Of a DNA stretch of 64,000 bases, positions 42,417-52,064 are shown in pieces. The notes beneath the pieces are model-generated. The model made no database searches, was not told the origin of the DNA, and was given only the letters and a program-made list of their open reading frames with translations. How positions within the stretch are numbered: position 1 is the first letter of the stretch; each line of letters opens with the position of its first letter. Both the position numbers and the translations under genes were made by a program. Source of the stretch: Saprospiraceae bacterium UBA1994 (GTDB lineage Bacteria; Bacteroidota; Bacteroidia; Chitinophagales; Saprospiraceae); the NCBI GenBank assembly GCA_002335865.1, contig DDCY01000015.1, positions 45,219-109,218 on the forward strand, read 5' to 3'.

Positions 42417-44990
42417 ATGAAAAAATACGGACTCCTTTTATTATTACCATTACTCGCAATTAGCTACTACTTGCTCAACGAAAAACATGATAAGACCAAA
42501 GAGATACCCGCACCTACGGAAGGAACTATCGTAAAGATGGATATGGAAGAAGGTGATAATAAGACTAAGAGAGAAGCTTGGTTTGAACTGATGCATAAAA
42601 CTGAAGAAGGTGTAGAATGGAAAATGGTAGAGCATGACAATATGATGTCATCCTATCAAGACAAACTAAGAAGAAAGCAAGATGTATCTACGAGAGGTGA
42701 TATCGAACCTGTAGCCGATGGAATACTAGAAGGTGCATGGTCAGAAAGAGGTGCTTCTGAGATAGCTGGAAACGTTCGTATAACAACTTATGATAGTACC
42801 ACAGATATACTTTATGCTATATCAGATGGTGGTACTTTATGGCAAGGCGACTTGAGTGGCTTCTTTTGGGAAGTGCTCAATCAAGAAATACAGTTTTCTA
42901 CAGGCTTGCTAGAGGTAGCTCATCTTCAAGATGGAACATTCAGAATCATAGCAAGCATCAATAATAGACCATTTTACTCTGATGATATTGGGGTAACATG
43001 GAATCCAGCCTCCAATTGGAATACTCAAGGTGGTAGTAAATTGTTCGATTCGCATGTTATACAAAATGAAAATACTGGTATAAATGAAATATTCTTCCTC
43101 AGTAGAGAGACCTGGAATCAAGCCATCAGCGTGCAGAAATCTAATGTAGAAGACATGGACTTTAAGCAAGAAAGATCCTTTACAACTTCTGATCACAGAA
43201 ACCTATCAATGGCAAGAGTAGGAAATGGTAATGATGTATTTATACTTGAGCAACTTTCTGCCGGAACAAGTAAAATATTCCAATGGGACGCCGAAGCAGA
43301 CAACTTTGTAAATATCAACAACAATACTCAGATAGGATCTGGAGAGATTGGTCGTATCAATTTAGATGTTGTGATGATAGAAGATACGCTTCGGATGTAC
43401 TCATATAATGACGCACAAGAATTCTATAAATCAAGCGATCTTGGACAGACCTGGGAACTTCAATCTATTTTACCGATAGATCCATGGGAAGTAGGTGTCT
43501 ATATAATACCATCAGATCCAAAAAACCTCATCTTAGGCGGAGTCAATGCTTACAGATCTAACAATGGAGGACAAAATTGGCAAATAGTCAATGAATGGTG
43601 GGAATACTATCAGAATACAACAACTAAACTGCATGCTGATATTATGTCATTTGAAGAATATACCGATAGTGCTGGAGAGCCCTTTTTGTTGATCAATAAC
43701 CATGGAGGTATTAGTATGTCGCGTAACTACGGTAAGGAGAATGTCAATATTGGTCTATATGGGCTCAATACTGCCCAATACTATGATGTGAGAACATTGC
43801 CATCTAGTCCTGAATGGGTGTTTGCAGGTGCACAAGATCAAGGTTTCCAAAAAGGAATACTTCAAGACGATCAACAAGTAGGAGGATTTGAACAAATTAT
43901 ATCAGGTGACTATGGTCATATTGAATTTACAAACAATGGCACAAATCTATGGACCGTATATCCTGGAGGATCTGCTAGTTTCTATGATGAACCTAAAGTG
44001 CAAGGGCCAACAGCCGGTTGGACAATAGGGTCTAGTAACGAAACTGTATGGATACCACCAATGATGGCTGATCCAGATCCAACCGTAGATATAATGTATA
44101 TCGCAGGCGGAAGTGTAGATGGAGGAAGTGGATCTTATATGATCAAGATGACCTTTGAATCGGACACAATCCGAGCTGAAAACATGCCATACAATTTTAT
44201 TAGTGATGGGACTATATCTGCTATGATGACATCCCCTCTTAATGCAGACCTATGGTATGTAGCAACCACAACTGGCAAATTTTTCACTTCAACTGACAGA
44301 GGGCTAAGTTTTGAGAAAGGAAATATATTTGGTCCTGGATCACAATATCTATATGGATCTGGTATACTTCCATCAGCTGAAGACGAAAACGTAGTCTATT
44401 TCTGTGGAAGTGGATATAACGGCCCGGCAGCATACAAATCAGAAGACAAAGGAGCGACTTGGACAGAAATGGGTGAAGGATTACCGCCTACTCTTATGTT
44501 CAATATGGTCGCTAATGAAGACGAAACCCTATTATATGGTGCTACAGAAGCTGGACCATATGTATATATAGTAGCTGAAGAGCAATGGTTTGATTTATCA
44601 GGGGCGAGTACTCCTACTCAGAGATACTGGAGTGTAGAATACCTAGAGGACATCCATACTGCAAGATTTGGTACGTATGGTAGAGGAATTTGGGATTTCA
44701 AATTGGATGAGCAATTTGTAAATACTAAAGATATTACAGTAAACACTTCAGATCTTACGATATTCCCTAATCCCGCGAGTGATATAGTTACTCTAAAAAT
44801 AGATGAGATAGCGAATGAATCATTTACCGCTAGGATAATTGATATCAATGGAAAAATTGTGTCTCAGAAAAAGATTGATATATCCTCTGACTCTGCAACA
44901 TTAGATGTAAGTGATCTAAACACTGGAAACTATGTGATTCAATTGATCAATAGCAAAAAGCAATACGCTCAGAAAATTATTAAGATATAA
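42417..44990 (+). CDS. Exported BNR/VPS10-like beta-propeller protein with T9SS type A sorting domain
   Basis: 857 residues. N-terminal signal or anchor (LLLLPLLAISYYLLN). The body has BNR/sialidase-like propeller repeats with Asp-box-like motifs (YKSSDLGQTWELQ, YRSNNGGQNWQIV, TSTDRGLSFEKG, KSEDKGATWTEMG), as in VPS10-type domains. C-terminal ~80 residues are a type A sorting domain (LTIFPNPASDIVTLK, then DLNTGNYVIQL and KIIKI). So it is exported by T9SS; binding or hydrolytic function is unknown. No catalytic sialidase residues were recognised. Confidence 0.88.
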   Translation: MKKYGLLLLLPLLAISYYLLNEKHDKTKEIPAPTEGTIVKMDMEEGDNKTKREAWFELMHKTEEGVEWKMVEHDNMMSSYQDKLRRKQDVSTRGDIEPVADGILEGAWSERGASEIAGNVRITTYDSTTDILYAISDGGTLWQGDLSGFFWEVLNQEIQFSTGLLEVAHLQDGTFRIIASINNRPFYSDDIGVTWNPASNWNTQGGSKLFDSHVIQNENTGINEIFFLSRETWNQAISVQKSNVEDMDFKQERSFTTSDHRNLSMARVGNGNDVFILEQLSAGTSKIFQWDAEADNFVNINNNTQIGSGEIGRINLDVVMIEDTLRMYSYNDAQEFYKSSDLGQTWELQSILPIDPWEVGVYIIPSDPKNLILGGVNAYRSNNGGQNWQIVNEWWEYYQNTTTKLHADIMSFEEYTDSAGEPFLLINNHGGISMSRNYGKENVNIGLYGLNTAQYYDVRTLPSSPEWVFAGAQDQGFQKGILQDDQQVGGFEQIISGDYGHIEFTNNGTNLWTVYPGGSASFYDEPKVQGPTAGWTIGSSNETVWIPPMMADPDPTVDIMYIAGGSVDGGSGSYMIKMTFESDTIRAENMPYNFISDGTISAMMTSPLNADLWYVATTTGKFFTSTDRGLSFEKGNIFGPGSQYLYGSGILPSAEDENVVYFCGSGYNGPAAYKSEDKGATWTEMGEGLPPTLMFNMVANEDETLLYGATEAGPYVYIVAEEQWFDLSGASTPTQRYWSVEYLEDIHTARFGTYGRGIWDFKLDEQFVNTKDITVNTSDLTIFPNPASDIVTLKIDEIANESFTARIIDINGKIVSQKKIDISSDSATLDVSDLNTGNYVIQLINSKKQYAQKIIKI

Positions 44991-45002
44991 AACGTCATAT
45001 AA

Positions 45003-45523
45003 TTGACTGAAATATTAGGCATCGGCTCGAGAGTAAAGCATCCAGCATATAAAGAGGGGGCCATTATTAAAGCTGGTGTCGCGGCGTAGAAAGCTTGTTT
45101 CATGCAAAATGGTGTCAAGCATATATAAATTATAACCAATGGAAAATCATAGAACAGCTAGAAGCTACTGAGGAAATAATATTGGCGGGCGCTGAAGACG
45201 CTTTGACCAAAATCATGAAACTCTGGTTAAGCAGTACTGAAACTGTAGACTTGGTAGACAAATATGACGACGGTAAACTTATACTCTAGCCAGGTGATGA
45301 TAGTCTTAAAAGTAAAGAGATGTCCATCGATGGTTTTTTCCATAAAATCGTGATGGTACGAGATCGTCTCAAGATAATTGAGAAACTAATCAATTCATCT
45401 AAGATTACTAATGAAAAGAAAGTAAACCTCCAACAATATATCACAAGAATATATGGTAGCTTGATCTTGCTTAATGTATTATTCAAATACAAGGATGATC
45501 ATTTCAAAGGAAGTATTAGCTAG
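45003..45523 (+). pseudogene. Decayed gene: conserved Bacteroidota protein, disrupted by two TAG stops and a frameshift
   Basis: The region reads ILGIGSRVKHPAYKEGAII in one frame, then TAG (45087-45089), then ACFMQNGVKHI in the same frame; near 45120-45130 the frame shifts by one to NYNQWKIIEQLEATEEIILAG and continues to DDGKLIL, TAG (45287-45289), PGDDSLKSKEMSIDGFFHK, MVRDRLKIIEKLINSSK, VNLQQYITRIYGS. From memory this pattern matches a single conserved uncharacterised Bacteroidota protein of ~175 residues. No ATG starts it; a TTG at 45003 is the nearest candidate. A strong terminator follows, as if the original transcription unit is still bounded. Confidence 0.7.
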
Positions 45524-45574
45524 CAAAGCATGTTAAAAGAGTCAATACTAACCAAGAAAAAAATAAAGTAATTA

Positions 45575-45608
45575 GGTACTTGTTCTCTGATTGAACAAGT
45601 ACCTTTTT
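45575..45608 (+). terminator. Strong intrinsic terminator after the pseudogene
   Basis: GGTACTTGTTC (45575-45585) pairs perfectly with GAACAAGTACC (45593-45603), then T5. Confidence 0.9.
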
Positions 45609-45677
45609 ATATTGCTTTATATTCGGTAAAGGGATATTAAACAATAATCCTTCAATAACATATAAATCAAATACATC

Positions 45678-46988
45678 ATGCGAATACACCACCTGTCAAT
45701 ACCACTAATACTTACTATATCCTTTTTTTCGTGCATCGAGACTAACCAAAGTTTTACCAAATTACCACCAGGGCTTTGGAGAGGTGTACTTAAGTTAGAA
45801 GCAGGCACTAATGTGGTAGCCGTAGAGGAGGAAATAGGAACAGCTGTACAAAACGAGAACGACTTACCATTCCAATTTAATGTAATATATGATGATCCCA
45901 CTACTTTTTATATCGAAATCATGAACGGAAAAGAGCGAATCGCTGTCAGCGATATCATATATGGATTGGATCGTAAGACCGCTAAGGATACTTTGATCAT
46001 CAACTTTCCAGTCTTTGATACGTACATCAAAGCACTATACGAAGAAAGTATAATAGAGGGTGATTGGTTCGTAAATTATAAGCCCGGCTACAGTATACCT
46101 TTCAAGGCATACCACGCTAGAGGTAATAGATTCAAAGATTTGCAAAAAGTACCTACTGCAGACCTAACAGGCAAATGGGAAACTACATTCGAACCAAACA
46201 AAGAGGATGAATATCCCGCTATTGGATTATTTGAGCAAGAAGGGAATAAGATCACTGGAACATTCGAAACTGAAACAGGAGATTATAGATACTTAGAAGG
46301 AACAGTGCAGGGGAATAAACTCTATATGTCAACTTTTGATGGAGCACATGCTTTCTTATTTACTGGTAAGATAATGGAAAATGGAAGCCTCGTAGGAGAG
46401 TTTCGATCTGGCAATCATTATAAATCTTCATGGATAGCTAAACGTAATGCAGACTTTGAATTGAAAGACCCATTTGAAATGACCTCTGATCTAACAGGCG
46501 AACCTATGAACTTCACTTTCCCTAGTACAGATGGTAGTATGGTAAGTCTCACTGATGATGCTTTCAAGGGTAAAATAAAACTAGTAAAGATCATGGGTAC
46601 TTGGTGTCCCAATTGTAAAGATGAGACTGAATTTTTATTAGATTATCTAAAGAATAATAGCCCGAAAGATATAGAAGTAATTGCCATTGGATTTGAAAGA
46701 TATAAAGACGAGGCAAAAAGTATGGCTGCTCTAAAAAGATATAAAGAAAAATGGGAAGTACCTTATCAAGTTTTACTTGGAGGAACATCTGCTAGTAAAA
46801 GTAAGGCAAGCGAAAAGATTCCTCAGCTTAGTGGCATACTCTCCTATCCTACTTTGATATTTGTAGATAAGAGCAATAAAATAAGAAAAATATATACTGG
46901 GTTTTCAGGACCAGCAACTGACCAATATCAAGATTTTTTAAATGATTTTGATAGAATCATTGAAGAATTGAGAAAAGAAAAAATATAA
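45678..46988 (+). CDS. TlpA-like thioredoxin-domain lipoprotein
   Basis: 436 residues. Lipobox ISFFSC (Cys19). The N-terminal ~270 residues are beta-rich (FKLPPGLWRGVLKLEAGTN), typical of the region before the redox domain in Bacteroidota TlpA-like proteins; the C-terminal domain has TWCPNCKDE with active-site Cys310 and Cys313 and the cis-Pro region LSYPTLIFVD. Periplasmic disulfide reductant. The next gene starts 13 bp downstream, so they are probably co-transcribed. Confidence 0.88.
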   Translation: MRIHHLSIPLILTISFFSCIETNQSFTKLPPGLWRGVLKLEAGTNVVAVEEEIGTAVQNENDLPFQFNVIYDDPTTFYIEIMNGKERIAVSDIIYGLDRKTAKDTLIINFPVFDTYIKALYEESIIEGDWFVNYKPGYSIPFKAYHARGNRFKDLQKVPTADLTGKWETTFEPNKEDEYPAIGLFEQEGNKITGTFETETGDYRYLEGTVQGNKLYMSTFDGAHAFLFTGKIMENGSLVGEFRSGNHYKSSWIAKRNADFELKDPFEMTSDLTGEPMNFTFPSTDGSMVSLTDDAFKGKIKLVKIMGTWCPNCKDETEFLLDYLKNNSPKDIEVIAIGFERYKDEAKSMAALKRYKEKWEVPYQVLLGGTSASKSKASEKIPQLSGILSYPTLIFVDKSNKIRKIYTGFSGPATDQYQDFLNDFDRIIEELRKEKI

Positions 46989-47001
46989 AATAAAGCAAAA
47001 A

Positions 47002-47781
47002 ATGAAAGTACCATACTCTAAAATAGTATTGATTACTGGAGCAACCAGTGGTATAGGTAAAGCGACCTCTGCAAGATTTGCTGAGCAAGGCTACAACTTG
47101 ATACTTACTGGACGTAGACTCTCTATCTTAGAAGAACTCAAAAATAAATACACGCGTAAGTTTAAGATCAAGGTGAAGATCTTAAGTTTTGATGTTAGAG
47201 ATGCTGCAATGACCAAAAAAGTGATCAACTCATTGGATTCTAATTGGAGAAAAATAGATATCTTACTTAACAATGCAGGCCTTGCTAAAGGTTTCGATCC
47301 GATCCATAAAGGAAAACTAACGGATTGGGAAACCATGATAGATACTAATGTAAAAGGTCTACTATATATGACTCGCCTTATCTCTCCGGGTATGGTAAAA
47401 CGTAGGTCTGGACACATCATAAATATTTGTAGTACAGCTGGACATGAAGTGTATCCTAATGGTAATGTCTATTGTGCTACCAAGTATGCCGTAGCTGCAC
47501 TTACCAAAGGCATGAGATTAGACCTAACTCAGTATGGAATTAAAGTAAGTCAAATCTCTCCTGGTGCTGTAGAAGAAACAGAGTTTGCACTGAACAGATT
47601 TGATGGTGATGTTGAAAAAGCAAAAATCTATGAAGATTATAATCCGCTGACAAGTAGTGATGTAGCTCGCACAATATACTTCGTAGCCACTCAACCTAAA
47701 CATGTCAATATTCAAGATGTACTAATGATGGGGTCACAGCAAGCGAGTAGCACTCAGATAGATCGAAGCGGAAGAAAATAG
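47002..47781 (+). CDS. Short-chain dehydrogenase/reductase (YdfG-like)
   Basis: 259 residues, classical SDR. Cofactor loop TGATSGIGKATSARFAEQG with Arg in LTGRR (NADP preference), NNAGLAKG, catalytic Ser in ICSTAGHEVYP and Tyr-x-x-x-Lys in VYCATKYAV. IDTNVKGLLYMTRLISPGM is typical of YdfG (3-hydroxy acid/serine dehydrogenase-like) proteins. Substrate not determinable. Downstream of the TlpA-like gene by 13 bp. Confidence 0.9.
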   Translation: MKVPYSKIVLITGATSGIGKATSARFAEQGYNLILTGRRLSILEELKNKYTRKFKIKVKILSFDVRDAAMTKKVINSLDSNWRKIDILLNNAGLAKGFDPIHKGKLTDWETMIDTNVKGLLYMTRLISPGMVKRRSGHIINICSTAGHEVYPNGNVYCATKYAVAALTKGMRLDLTQYGIKVSQISPGAVEETEFALNRFDGDVEKAKIYEDYNPLTSSDVARTIYFVATQPKHVNIQDVLMMGSQQASSTQIDRSGRK

Positions 47782-47786
47782 TATAA

Positions 47787-49079
47787 TTATTTAAAAGGAT
47801 TCCTAGCCTTCCACTCTTTTTTTGGAGTGAGAAAATCTAATAATTTGGGAGTATACCTATCTATTGCTTTACTAGACAGTTTGATGTACAAATTAAGATT
47901 TGTTTGAGTTGCCCCTACGGATGATTTAATCTCTAATGCAGTCCTTGACATATCTACATGAGAAACGCTTTGCTTAATACCTTCTTCTACGAGATCGTAA
48001 AGCATATTGAGATACAGCTGATGTGATCCATTATAATTATGATCATAACCGAGAAAGTGGGCATCTAAAGCATCTTGCGACAATATAGAAGTATAAAACC
48101 CAACCATTTTATCTTCGAGAAAGTATCCGGTCATACTTAATTTATCACCTAATTGATCTTTGAGATGATAGAAGTAATTATACTTGAGAATAAATAGATT
48201 GAATCCTGCTTGATCAGATACGTATCTATATAATCTAAAGATTTCGTTCTTATAAGAGTCTATTTCACTTACAGACAAAACTCTCTTTTGGATGTCTATA
48301 GCTTTTTTTCTTGCTCTTCGCATACGCACACGGTATTTACTCTTCAGCGCAGATACATAGTCCTCAATCGTCTTCCACTCCGATCTGATATCTACCTTCA
48401 TAGTTGGCTGCACTGAAAACTTAGTATAGCCAGATTCTTCAGACATTAAGTGATTATCTAAAAAGTCTTTGTACATAACTCCTCTTACCTTGATACCTTC
48501 TTTTCTGAGTTGAGGCTTGAGTATTTCAAGAGATTGTTCTACAAGTGAAAACTTTTTTTTCACTGTGATATAATCTCTAAAAAACATGCCATAATTACCC
48601 GTAAGAGTAAGATTACCTACCACTAGAGTATGTGCTCTGAATCTTGATGCGACAGACTTCTTAACTCGAGCTAACATTCTACTCGCTTTTGAACCACTTA
48701 TATCCTTATCAAATCTGATACTCTCATCTAGTCTGATCGTTTTTATTTGATAATATCCTATCCCAATATCACCCTGTTCCTCAGTGGAGAATAGAGCATA
48801 TCTATATTGAGCATCACTTGGTGGCGCGAGCTCTAGAGCTTTCAAAAACGCTCTTCCGAAAAAAGTATTATTCTTTGGTACCACAGTTTGCCACCTATCT
48901 ACAATCACATCGATTGATTTATAAAACTGTACAGATACAGAATCATCTATTGGAAAGAGAAAACTTTGATCTTGTGAAACTGCGACCGAGCTGATGTCAG
49001 TCGATATAGATAATACATCAAAAATAGAAGATCCAAATGAAATAGAGGACATAAATAATTTTATATGATAGTAATTCAA
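47787..49079 (-). CDS. GNAT/FemAB-like acyltransferase-type protein
   Basis: 430 residues (ATG at 49052, giving MSSISFGSS, is an alternative start and perhaps better). Two halves with a central basic region (KSKYRVRMRRARKKA) and a C-terminal part with DKMVGFYTSILSQDALDAHFLGYDHNYNGSHQLYLNMLYDLVEEGI, which resembles FemAB/GNAT peptidoglycan-type acyltransferases. No signal peptide. I assign only the fold family; substrate unknown. It converges with the SDR gene, 5 bp apart. Confidence 0.55.
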   Translation of the reverse strand: MNYYHIKLFMSSISFGSSIFDVLSISTDISSVAVSQDQSFLFPIDDSVSVQFYKSIDVIVDRWQTVVPKNNTFFGRAFLKALELAPPSDAQYRYALFSTEEQGDIGIGYYQIKTIRLDESIRFDKDISGSKASRMLARVKKSVASRFRAHTLVVGNLTLTGNYGMFFRDYITVKKKFSLVEQSLEILKPQLRKEGIKVRGVMYKDFLDNHLMSEESGYTKFSVQPTMKVDIRSEWKTIEDYVSALKSKYRVRMRRARKKAIDIQKRVLSVSEIDSYKNEIFRLYRYVSDQAGFNLFILKYNYFYHLKDQLGDKLSMTGYFLEDKMVGFYTSILSQDALDAHFLGYDHNYNGSHQLYLNMLYDLVEEGIKQSVSHVDMSRTALEIKSSVGATQTNLNLYIKLSSKAIDRYTPKLLDFLTPKKEWKARNPFK

Positions 49080-49182
49080 TAAGAAGACCTAATAATGTCA
49101 AATCTAAAGAGAAAGTTGTGCTTTGAAGAAACAATTACGTTTAAATGCCTTTTATTTGAAATCAAAAGAGTAATTGTAGAGA

Positions 49183-49737
49183 TTAGTAGTTCATAGTTTT
49201 CTTCACTTTAGTCTTTAGTTTATGAGTGGCTCTGATCTTCCTTAACGCATATTTCTCATCCTCCCATGAGAGAAGCTTCACTTTAGCGAATCCTTTGTAG
49301 TTAGTAAAATATTTTTCTATTATCCACTTGATAGATGCATGTTCTACCGCAAAATCTGAAAACTCACTGGCTTTAAACGTTTGTCTTTTTTCTGAACTTG
49401 GTATTGCTATAAAGAAATCTTTCTTTATACCATCATCCGTTAGGCGCATCGCTCCAATGGGAATTACATTAAGGTCTTGCCCTTTATAAATTCTATCCGA
49501 CAGAATGATGAAATCCAATGAGGGATTATCTTCATGTACCATAATGGCTACATTAAATGGCAACGGAAGATATGGCTTCACAACATTGTCAACATCATAG
49601 CTATCTCCTGCTCCATATATAACCTCTACCGATACACCATCAGCAGATATATCAATTACAGACTGCTCTTTTTGCTCTTTACAAGAAACTAAAAAAATGA
49701 AGAATGAAATGTTAAAAATTATAAACCGCATAGACAA
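49183..49737 (-). CDS. Lipoprotein related to class A inorganic pyrophosphatase, active site degenerate
   Basis: 184 residues (M1 or M3). Lipobox LVSC (Cys19). The mature part aligns by eye with soluble class A pyrophosphatase: VIPIGAMRLTDDG matches the xPVGxLxMxD block, then IAIPSS, and the C-terminal FTNYKGFAKVKLLSWEDEKYA matches the xHYKxLExGKWVKVxGWE block. Retained: Asp101 (Asp97 position), Tyr147-Lys148. Replaced: KYE of the N-terminus is SYD, the catalytic DGDPLD loop is EDNPSLD, and the Asp102/Lys104 positions appear as Lys/Phe. It is likely an envelope paralogue without, or with changed, catalysis. Stand-alone gene. Confidence 0.65.
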   Translation of the reverse strand: MSMRFIIFNISFFIFLVSCKEQKEQSVIDISADGVSVEVIYGAGDSYDVDNVVKPYLPLPFNVAIMVHEDNPSLDFIILSDRIYKGQDLNVIPIGAMRLTDDGIKKDFFIAIPSSEKRQTFKASEFSDFAVEHASIKWIIEKYFTNYKGFAKVKLLSWEDEKYALRKIRATHKLKTKVKKTMNY

Positions 49738-49882
49738 GATTAATATGATAATTAATGTAATAAAAATTGATAAGTAATGATGTAATGAAATTACATATGT
49801 ATGTCAATCAAATTGTCTTGGACATGGCAGACACCACTTCTTTTTAGTATTTAACCATACAAGAGCTATAACTCAAAACAAT

Positions 49883-51619
49883 CTATATTACGGCATCTAA
49901 CAAATCTTTAGTGTATTGCTGTTGTGGATTATTGAGAATGGATTCAGCATCATTCATTTCTACGATCTTACCCGATTGCATTACCATGATACGGTCACTG
50001 ATAAATTTAACTACCGATAAATCATGAGAAATAAATATATAACTGAGATCAAGTTCATCTTTGAGATCTTTGAGCAAATTGAGAATCTGTGCCTGTACAC
50101 TAACATCCAATGCGGATACTGATTCGTCGCAAATAATAAACTTAGGATTCATACTTAGGGTACGTGCTATACATATACGCTGACGTTGACCGCCAGAGAA
50201 CTGATGTGGATATCTATCGTAGAAACCTGGCTCTAACCCTACTTTTTCAAGTAAGTCGATAACCTTTTCCTTTCTCATTTTATCATTATCATGAAGACCA
50301 TGAACCTTCATAGGCTCCTGTATAGCAGCGCCTATACGCATTCTGGGATTGAGAGATGAAAACGGATCTTGAAAAATAATCTGATAATCACGACGAAGTT
50401 TTCTCATCGATTCTTTATCTAAGCCAAATACATCTTGTTCTTCAAAAAACACCTTGCCAGCAGTTGGTGGTATCAACCTTAATAAGGTTTTACCCAAAGT
50501 TGACTTTCCACTACCAGACTCTCCCACTAGTCCTAAAGTCTCTCCTTTCTTCATGGTAAAACTAATATCATCAACAGCTTTAGTATATGCTGTCGGTCGA
50601 CCAAAGAAATTAGTCTTTGCCGTGTAGTAAGTACTTAAATTCTCAACTCTTAGTATATCCGGTTCATTTTGTAATCCTATGATTCTCGACTTATAATTTG
50701 CAGTAGGTTCTATTAGGGGAGTAACAATGTCATACTGGGACTTCTCATCATCTACACGATCCATGAAATCTGAAACCGTAGGCAATCGATGCATACGTTT
50801 ATCCATCGGAGGACGACAGGCGATTAGGCCTTTGGTATAGTTATGTTTTGGGGATTGGAAGAGATCATGAGCTGATCCTTGCTCTACTATTTTTCCTTTA
50901 TACATAACGATTACATAATCTGCTATCTCCTTGATCAATCCTAGATCGTGACTGATAAAAATCGTCGAAGTGTTATACTCAGTTTTTATTTCACCTAAAA
51001 GTTTAATGATCTCCTTCTGCACTGTCACATCTAATGCTGTTGTAGGCTCATCTGCGATCAATACTTCCGGATGATTGGATACAGCCATAGCAATCATGAC
51101 ACGTTGTATCTGTCCACCTGACATCTCATGAGGATATGATCTGTATATACGTTCTGGATCTGGCAATAGTACCTTTTCAAATAATGCGATGACTTGAGCC
51201 CTAGCCTCTGCCTTAGACACTTTATTGTGTATAAGTATAGCCTCGGCCACCTGCCTGCCACATCTCTGCGTAGGATTAAGAGAACTCATAGGCTCTTGAA
51301 ATATCATGGATATCACATTTCCTCGCAGATTACACATCTCTGACTCGGATATAGATAATATATCTCTGGATTCACCGCTCTTGTTCAAATAGTCAACACA
51401 TCCATTTTTGATAAATCCAGGAGGCGATGGTATCAATCTCATAATCGAAAGTGAAGTCACTGACTTGCCACTTCCAGACTCACCAACTATACCAATTGTA
51501 CTCCCTTTAGGAATATCAAAAGATACCTTCTTAACCGCTTCAAACTCTTTTCCATCATTGATGAATACGGTCTGTAGTTCCATAATGCTTAGAACATTGT
51601 TGTTATTAGAGTCTGGCAA
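49883..51619 (-). CDS. Fused double ATPase of a Dpp/Opp-type peptide ABC transporter
   Basis: 578 residues comprising two complete ATPase domains, equivalent to DppD plus DppF in one chain (as in GsiA/YejF). Domain 1: GESGSGKSVTSLSIMRL, MSGGQIQRV, LIADEPTTALDVT, ending with the oligopeptide-type C-terminal block (NYTKGLIACRP). Domain 2: GESGSGKSTLGKTLLRL, FSGGQRQRI, ICDESVSALDVSVQ. It energises uptake of di/oligopeptides or related solutes. No permease or binding-protein genes are adjacent. Confidence 0.93.
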   Translation of the reverse strand: MPDSNNNNVLSIMELQTVFINDGKEFEAVKKVSFDIPKGSTIGIVGESGSGKSVTSLSIMRLIPSPPGFIKNGCVDYLNKSGESRDILSISESEMCNLRGNVISMIFQEPMSSLNPTQRCGRQVAEAILIHNKVSKAEARAQVIALFEKVLLPDPERIYRSYPHEMSGGQIQRVMIAMAVSNHPEVLIADEPTTALDVTVQKEIIKLLGEIKTEYNTSTIFISHDLGLIKEIADYVIVMYKGKIVEQGSAHDLFQSPKHNYTKGLIACRPPMDKRMHRLPTVSDFMDRVDDEKSQYDIVTPLIEPTANYKSRIIGLQNEPDILRVENLSTYYTAKTNFFGRPTAYTKAVDDISFTMKKGETLGLVGESGSGKSTLGKTLLRLIPPTAGKVFFEEQDVFGLDKESMRKLRRDYQIIFQDPFSSLNPRMRIGAAIQEPMKVHGLHDNDKMRKEKVIDLLEKVGLEPGFYDRYPHQFSGGQRQRICIARTLSMNPKFIICDESVSALDVSVQAQILNLLKDLKDELDLSYIFISHDLSVVKFISDRIMVMQSGKIVEMNDAESILNNPQQQYTKDLLDAVI

Positions 51620-52064
51620 GATTAAAGATTTGATATTAGTGTATTGTAAATATGTAAAAAAATATGTAAGCCGTAAAGAGGAATTAGAAATTGCTAAATC
51701 AAAAAAGAAGAAAATTATTTCACAAAGAGTTCAAGATAGCCAAACTAGGTATGTTCTAGAATATAAGGCATCCATTAGTTTTGACTATATTCTCACTTCC
51801 CTGCAATAGCCTTTAGGGCGTTTACACTGCAACTTGCGGCATCGCTCCTAAACGGAAATAAATATACTATGTATTCTGCTAGCTAACCGCAATTCTAAAA
51901 CGCATTCATTAAATAAATTTTAAATCGGATCTTTATGTTTGTACATCGTCAAGTAAAAACATTGTAAAAGTGAGTAATTAGGTATAGTTGTTCGAATAAA
52001 GTAGATAATCAAAACTCACAATAAGTATTAATTAACAGTCTTTGGTGAATTAAGAAGAACAAAT
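51620..52064. other. Intergenic, no gene seen
   Basis: Contains CTTTAGGGCGTTTACAC...CTCCTAAACGG (51810-51858), whose TTTAGG/CCTAAA and CGTTTA/TAAACG blocks are complementary, and TATGTTTG (51934-51941), a possible -7 element for the AsmA-like remnant downstream. Confidence 0.4.

Noticed and set aside
45003..45523. Stop-codon recoding of TAG
   Set aside because: Both breaks are TAG, but normal genes here end in TAG (recF, the MauG-like gene) and a frameshift is also present, so decay is simpler.
51408..51809. Plus-strand 133-residue frame antisense to the double ATPase
   Set aside because: Most of it is antisense to the N-terminal ATPase motifs, and the remainder is Lys/Ser-rich noise.
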